Positions 6,307 to 8,886 of a DNA stretch of 8,886 nucleotides are shown piece after piece; the first letter of the stretch is position 1, and every line of letters begins with the position of its first letter. Source of the DNA: Chlamydiota bacterium (GTDB taxonomy: Bacteria > Chlamydiota > Chlamydiia > Chlamydiales > Rhabdochlamydiaceae); assembly GCA_023265495.1 (NCBI GenBank), contig JAHFTP010000059.1, positions 1 to 8,886 of the forward strand, in the 5' to 3' direction. Below the pieces are notes generated by a model. That model saw only the letters and a list, made by a program, of their open reading frames with translations, made no database searches and was not told the origin of the DNA. A program made the position numbers and the translations under genes.

Positions 6307-6588
6307 CTAACCAAAGTACCTTAGCATGAGAGACCTGAGCTTTTCAGGCACTTCCTCTGTAACAGGATAGAAAAACTCCCCATGTTCCGCGTCAGGAGTC
6401 ATGGATAGATGATTCTTATAGAATGTTGTGGAATTCATCAGTGGCTTAAGACGTAGCTCTCTGGCTCCGAGTGTTTGAGCTACAGTATAAAGATGTGCAA
6501 TTAAGAACGTGCCGCTGCCTTTGGTTTCAAGCGGCTTGTTTTCTGCAGGATTTTCTCCGTGTAGCTTGAGATTCCAAGGCGCTGTCAT
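6307..6588 (-). pseudogene. GNAT paralogue B, C-terminal fragment (out of frame with its N-terminal half)
   Basis: This 93-codon frame encodes the acetyl-CoA-binding half of a GNAT acetyltransferase. It has TAPWNL, then KGSGTFLI (the R/K-G-x-G-T loop), then a helix and TTFYKNHLSM in place of the A-x-x-F-Y-x-x-x-G-M signature, and ends with a helix LMLRYFG like paralogue A. Homology to paralogues A and C continues upstream of its ATG (IKYI before MTAPWNL, compared with LKYL in paralogue C), so the ATG at 6588 is an internal codon and not a true start. No ribosome site stands before it, though reinitiation after the stop at 6597 is possible. The missing N-terminal half is at 6597-7037 in another frame. 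One extra base in the G run at 6607-6614 would join them into a 243-residue protein. It ends at the terminator. Confidence 0.8.
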
Positions 6589-6596
6589 TATGTACT

Positions 6597-7037
6597 TTAT
6601 GCAGAGCCCCCCCCGTCCATTCCGTATATAGCCATCGCCTGCACGTTAGATTCCTCATCCAAGGCTGCTACGATCCGCCCTGTATCCGTAACAGGAAAAA
6701 CAGCCCTACCCATGAGATCTCTGCTATCATTGAGAACACTTACATACTGCTTCATAGCAAATTGATCTTCCTCTAGCTTCTCTTTATTAGCTTCACAAGG
6801 AGCATCCTTAAATAAGGCCCTCGTGGAGCCAAATCTATCATGAACGAGAGATTTCCAATCAGCCATGGTTTTTCTTATGGCCGTATACCCTGAGATATCA
6901 CTTGGAGTGATAATCGTTAGAGACCTTTTTTTTCCACCAATTGCCGGTGCCTCGCTCATGTCTCCCTCTTTTACCTCAGAAAGAACTGTAGAGGAACTAC
7001 TAGAAGAGGATCTTAATACAACTTCTAAACCACTCAT
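6597..7037 (-). CDS. GNAT paralogue B, N-terminal part, ends early after a poly-G tract
   Basis: This 146-residue frame is the N-terminal half of the second GNAT paralogue. It starts with a low-complexity stretch of seven Ser (residues 10-16, mixed Ser codons), followed by SLTIITPSD and the family helix TMADWKSLVHDRFG (Trp61). It then runs through GRIVAALDEES and VQAMAIYG, which match the strand before the acetyl-CoA site in the paralogues. It then enters GGG and stops at once. By itself it lacks the acetyl-CoA-binding core, so it should be inactive. A second possible start at Met27 (6959) has an AGAGG before it, but the paralogues support the longer form. The ATG at 7037 has only a weak site, with a TACAAT (7052-7047) as a possible -10. 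Upstream to 7150 the DNA is A+T rich. It is monocistronic or the first gene of a unit ending at the terminator 6263-6306. Confidence 0.75.
   Translation of the reverse strand: MSGLEVVLRSSSSSSSTVLSEVKEGDMSEAPAIGGKKRSLTIITPSDISGYTAIRKTMADWKSLVHDRFGSTRALFKDAPCEANKEKLEEDQFAMKQYVSVLNDSRDLMGRAVFPVTDTGRIVAALDEESNVQAMAIYGMDGGGSA
6607..6614 (-). repeat. Poly-G(8) tract at the frame break of GNAT paralogue B, candidate phase-variation switch
   Basis: Eight C on the plus strand read as eight G in the gene. With eight, the frame runs GAC-GGG-GGG-GGC-TCT-GCA-TAA and stops. With nine (or six), it continues CTC-TGC-ATA-AAG-TAC into the APWNL core. G runs of this length are typical sites of slipped-strand mispairing and of sequencing error. 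Variable poly-G tracts are known in chlamydial pmp genes. Confidence 0.8.
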
Positions 7038-7177
7038 ACTACCTGCATTGTATCTAATATTAATTTAATTAATTGCCTTATACAATCATTATTATAGTTA
7101 ATTTTATGATAAAATGCAATAAATTAAAATTTAAACTAATAGAGAAAATGAAGAAGTTGTGATCTAGTCCTTACGTT

Positions 7178-7224
7178 ACCTCTACTTGTAAGAGTAAAGC
7201 CCATTCCAGGCCAAAGGTAGAGGG
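7178..7224 (-). repeat. Inverted repeat ACCTCTAC / GTAGAGG in the gap between GNAT B and the 215-aa gene
   Basis: ACCTCTAC (7178-7185) and GTAGAGG (7217-7223) can pair over seven bases with a 31-base loop. The same 8-mer and its complement flank the ribosome site of the hydrolase gene at 3934-3973. No start codon follows at a useful distance here. The rest of the 210-base gap (7038-7247) shows an A+T-rich left part and no convincing gene. Confidence 0.3.
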
Positions 7225-7239
7225 CGTTGAAGACTAAAT

Positions 7240-7261
7240 GGAAGCCATTATTCAGGCTTCC
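7240..7261 (-). terminator. Weak hairpin at the end of the GNAT C unit
   Basis: GGAAGCC (7240-7246) pairs with GGCTTCC (7255-7261) across an eight-base loop that contains the stop codon of the gene at 7248-7895. Only a short ATTTAG follows on the minus strand, so it is a poor intrinsic terminator. It may instead protect the 3' end of the transcript. Confidence 0.3.
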
Positions 7262-7895
7262 TGATTTTCACTCTGATCCGGTCGATAACAAAGGCGTTTT
7301 TTTCCATCTCTTCAATATCTAAATCCCCTATTCCTTCCTCTGCAACTTCCTCGGGATCAACAGGCACCCCTAATAGGTCAGCTAAATGGGAAGCAAAAAA
7401 ATGCTCGACATCAGATGTTTCTAGTGAACCTGTCTGAAGGGAGCATCTTAGATCTAACGAAGATATAACGGCATCTTTTACAGGCCTAAATATGCTTTGA
7501 TGAGAAAGGACCAGCTCATCTACTAAGACTGTAACTTTAGATGTATAACTTTCCTCGTTAACAAACAGCTGATAGTCAAAAAAGCTCCTTTTTTCAGGGA
7601 CGAAAGCAAGGTCTAGGCTTTCTTCTGACTCGCTCGAGTCTGAGAGTTGCAGAGCAAAGACTTGTTCTGTACTTTGATCGTGGGATTGATAGGGATTTCT
7701 GTGTGTGACAATAGCGGTAATCCTTCCACTTGCCGATGCATCACCGGAGGAATGGATCTGATGGAATATAGTTACAGCCAGAGGACGGGCTGCAGGCGAT
7801 TCTTCGGGCTCTTCTCTTGACGGAGAAGGAATTCCTTTAAGAAGCACGGCCCTCTCTGAAACTCGATTAGATGTACTCGATGAACAAATCGCCAT
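7248..7895 (-). CDS. Acidic unknown protein following GNAT paralogue C (215 aa)
   Basis: No family is recognised. The N-terminal 35 residues are Ser/Pro/Glu rich and look disordered (SSSTSNRVSER, PSPSREEPEESPAA). A strand-rich part follows with PLAVTIFHQIH, GRITAIVTH, VFALQLSDSSESEESLDLAF and KVTVLVDELVLS, then a helical, strongly acidic region (DPEEVAEEGIGDLDIEEME, 180-198) and a basic end (DRIRVKIRKPE). There is no signal peptide or membrane segment. The start is clear: GGAGG four bases before the ATG, in the 13-base gap after the stop of the GNAT gene at 7909-8649, so the two are one translation-coupled unit. The partner position suggests it works with, or is modified by, that acetyltransferase, which is inference. 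A faint likeness to the 141-aa protein at 3999-4424, also behind a GNAT gene, is noted but not secure. Confidence 0.8.
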   Translation of the reverse strand: MAICSSSTSNRVSERAVLLKGIPSPSREEPEESPAARPLAVTIFHQIHSSGDASASGRITAIVTHRNPYQSHDQSTEQVFALQLSDSSESEESLDLAFVPEKRSFFDYQLFVNEESYTSKVTVLVDELVLSHQSIFRPVKDAVISSLDLRCSLQTGSLETSDVEHFFASHLADLLGVPVDPEEVAEEGIGDLDIEEMEKNAFVIDRIRVKIRKPE

Positions 7896-7908
7896 AATTC
7901 CTCCGTTT

Positions 7909-8649
7909 TTACGTCACAATGCTATATTTTGACTCAAGCTCGGAGAGCCTTGGCAATGGATCTTCCGGATGGACATCTAAATATAACTCCCTTTCCTTTT
8001 CGTCCACAAGCATCTGAATCTGGCCCAGATAGAAAGACTCTGACCCAGGCAATGGCTTCAATCTAAGAGAGGATAATCCCTCCCTTTGCGCAAGTCTATA
8101 AATATCGCAAACCAATAACGTCCCACATCCCCTAGTCACCAGACTCTGATTTTCCTCTTTATTGGCTCCATGCATGGAGAGATTCCAAGGAGCGGAGGCT
8201 AAATATTTGAGCTCGACTATTTTCTTCTCGGCATAGGCTTTGCACAGAGCTAAAGCTTGGATGTTTACATCTCCCTCTTCTACGCTAATAGAAACAAGAA
8301 CTCTGCTTTGGGGATCGATTGCCTTGTCGCGCACATATTTTGATAAAGACAAATCGAAATATCCGAGCAGGTCGATATATTCCGCTTTTCTTGCTAGGTC
8401 GTTTCCTAGAGCTTCTCCGGTCTCCTCCGTCCTAGACCTTTGATGCTCAGCTCTGCTCTCTCCTACTCTATCTTGGATGATTCCTTTCCAGGCTTGGATC
8501 GTTTTGAGCACTGCCTGTATCTGCTTTACATCTGTTAGAATATGAGTGGTAAGAGCCCGCTTTCCGGCGGTGATCTCGTGACGGGCGACTATCTGCAGAT
8601 CCCGTTCCATAGGAGGAAAAGTGGATACTTTACTCACATAAAAAGTCAT
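7909..8649 (-). CDS. GNAT-family N-acetyltransferase-like protein (paralogue C, 246 aa)
   Basis: This is the third GNAT paralogue. IQALALCKAYAEKK leads to LKYLASAPWNL (APWNL at 153-157) and VTRGCGTLLV (RGCGT at 173-177), the acetyl-CoA-binding loop. The helix IYRLAQREGL, the strand LRLKPL and SESFYLGQIQM (204-213) follow, where the usual G-M/F pair has drifted, so activity or specificity may differ. The N-terminal half has the shared TIQAWKGIIQDRVG helix (Trp54) and a strand ALTTHILTDV. The C-terminal helix ends ESKYSIV. APWNL and the glycine loop have the same residue numbers as in paralogue A, which supports this start. The ribosome site is weak (GGGG, eight bases before the ATG). Upstream TTCAGT-17-TTATAT is a poor promoter candidate. 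It is the first gene of a two-gene unit with 7248-7895. The substrate is unknown. Confidence 0.85.
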   Translation of the reverse strand: MTFYVSKVSTFPPMERDLQIVARHEITAGKRALTTHILTDVKQIQAVLKTIQAWKGIIQDRVGESRAEHQRSRTEETGEALGNDLARKAEYIDLLGYFDLSLSKYVRDKAIDPQSRVLVSISVEEGDVNIQALALCKAYAEKKIVELKYLASAPWNLSMHGANKEENQSLVTRGCGTLLVCDIYRLAQREGLSSLRLKPLPGSESFYLGQIQMLVDEKERELYLDVHPEDPLPRLSELESKYSIVT

Positions 8650-8710
8650 TTAATAAACCCCATATAAATGTGGACAAGATTTTAACTGAAAACAAGGATA
8701 AATAGCAACC

Positions 8711-8746
8711 AAAAGACCCTTTCAAAGTATGATGAAAGGGTCTTTT
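8711..8746. terminator. Intrinsic terminator, perfect 14-bp stem
   Basis: AAAAGACCCTTTCA (8711-8724) and TGAAAGGGTCTTTT (8733-8746) are perfect complements with an eight-base loop, and T-runs are formed at both ends of the stem. It lies 18 bases past the stop of the minus-strand gene entering from the right edge, and so ends that gene's transcript before the GNAT C unit begins. Confidence 0.9.
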
Positions 8747-8763
8747 ATAAAAAAATGACTATC

Positions 8764-8886
8764 TTATCCCACCAACGGCAACATGTGGGTTCCTGCTAAG
8801 GCATATGCTAGGAATGCCTGCTCCTCTGTGTGTGGTGTGCTCGACAGGTCTTGGCACCACATAGGGGGAGGTAGTAGGATGGATAA
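8764..8886 (-). CDS. C-terminal end of an unknown gene (start beyond right edge)
   Basis: An open frame runs in from the right edge on the minus strand for 40 codons to a TAA at 8766-8764. It contains LPPPMWCQDL, a Glu-rich turn and the hydrophobic segment QAFLAYALAGTHMLPLVG. No family is recognised from so little. The case for a real gene is the perfect terminator placed 18 bases after the stop and the absence of any other gene it could serve. The short length leaves some doubt. Confidence 0.55.
   Translation of the reverse strand, partial: LSILLPPPMWCQDLSSTPHTEEQAFLAYALAGTHMLPLVG

Noticed and set aside
6988..7010. Run of seven Ser codons in GNAT B as a slippage repeat
   Set aside because: The codons are mixed, so there is no DNA-level repeat able to slip.
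7133..7204. 22-codon leftward frame in the gap after the 215-aa gene
   Set aside because: There is no ribosome site, no promoter and no distinctive composition.
1..8886. CRISPR arrays, tRNA or rRNA genes, insertion sequences
   Set aside because: No regularly spaced repeats, cloverleaf, rRNA-like sequence, transposase or terminal inverted repeats were seen on either strand.

Overview
The window looks like an accessory region of an obligate intracellular bacterium, most likely an environmental member of the Chlamydiota (a Parachlamydia/Waddlia/Criblamydia-type organism). That placement is an inference. It rests on a hydrolase resembling the chlamydial CHLPS/DUF818 alpha/beta-hydrolase group, on runs of lineage-specific paralogues with no recognisable housekeeping gene, and on the poly-G tract. 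There is no rRNA, tRNA or other marker here to confirm it.

Layout. (1) Positions 1-2893, plus strand: two tandem paralogues of a large protein of unknown function. The first is cut by the left edge; the second is complete (598 aa). Both carry a GGTC / PHTRTS / FEGSF motif series that may be a Cys-His-acid active site. (2) Positions 2876-5311, minus strand: an acetyltransferase-like (GNAT) gene, a small unknown gene and an alpha/beta hydrolase, in that transcription order. The hydrolase end overlaps the end of the second paralogue by 18 bases. (3) Positions 5312-5816: a 505-base divergent intergenic region, very A+T rich on its right side. It holds a 23-codon hydrophobic mini-gene with a good ribosome binding site, outward-facing promoters and several palindromes. 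(4) Positions 5817-6221, plus strand: a small protein with one membrane segment, driven by a near-consensus promoter and closed by a strong two-way terminator. (5) Positions 6307-7037, minus strand: a second GNAT gene, split in two frames exactly at a run of eight G. (6) Positions 7248-8649, minus strand: a two-gene unit, a third GNAT gene followed by an acidic unknown protein. (7) Positions 8764-8886, minus strand: the last 40 residues of a further gene, followed by a perfect 14-bp-stem terminator.

How it fits together. The common theme is recent family expansion. There are three GNAT paralogues sharing an APWNL...(R/K)GxGT core and an unusual long N-terminal half, and two tandem cysteine-motif paralogues with a patch of near-identical DNA. 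Two of the three GNAT genes are followed by a small unrelated-looking gene, so a GNAT-plus-partner module may have been duplicated. The most testable signal is the poly-G tract: one extra G would restore a 243-residue protein matching its paralogues in length and in the position of its core motif. That makes it a candidate on/off (phase-variable) acetyltransferase. The substrates of the GNATs and of the putative cysteine enzymes cannot be read from the sequence.
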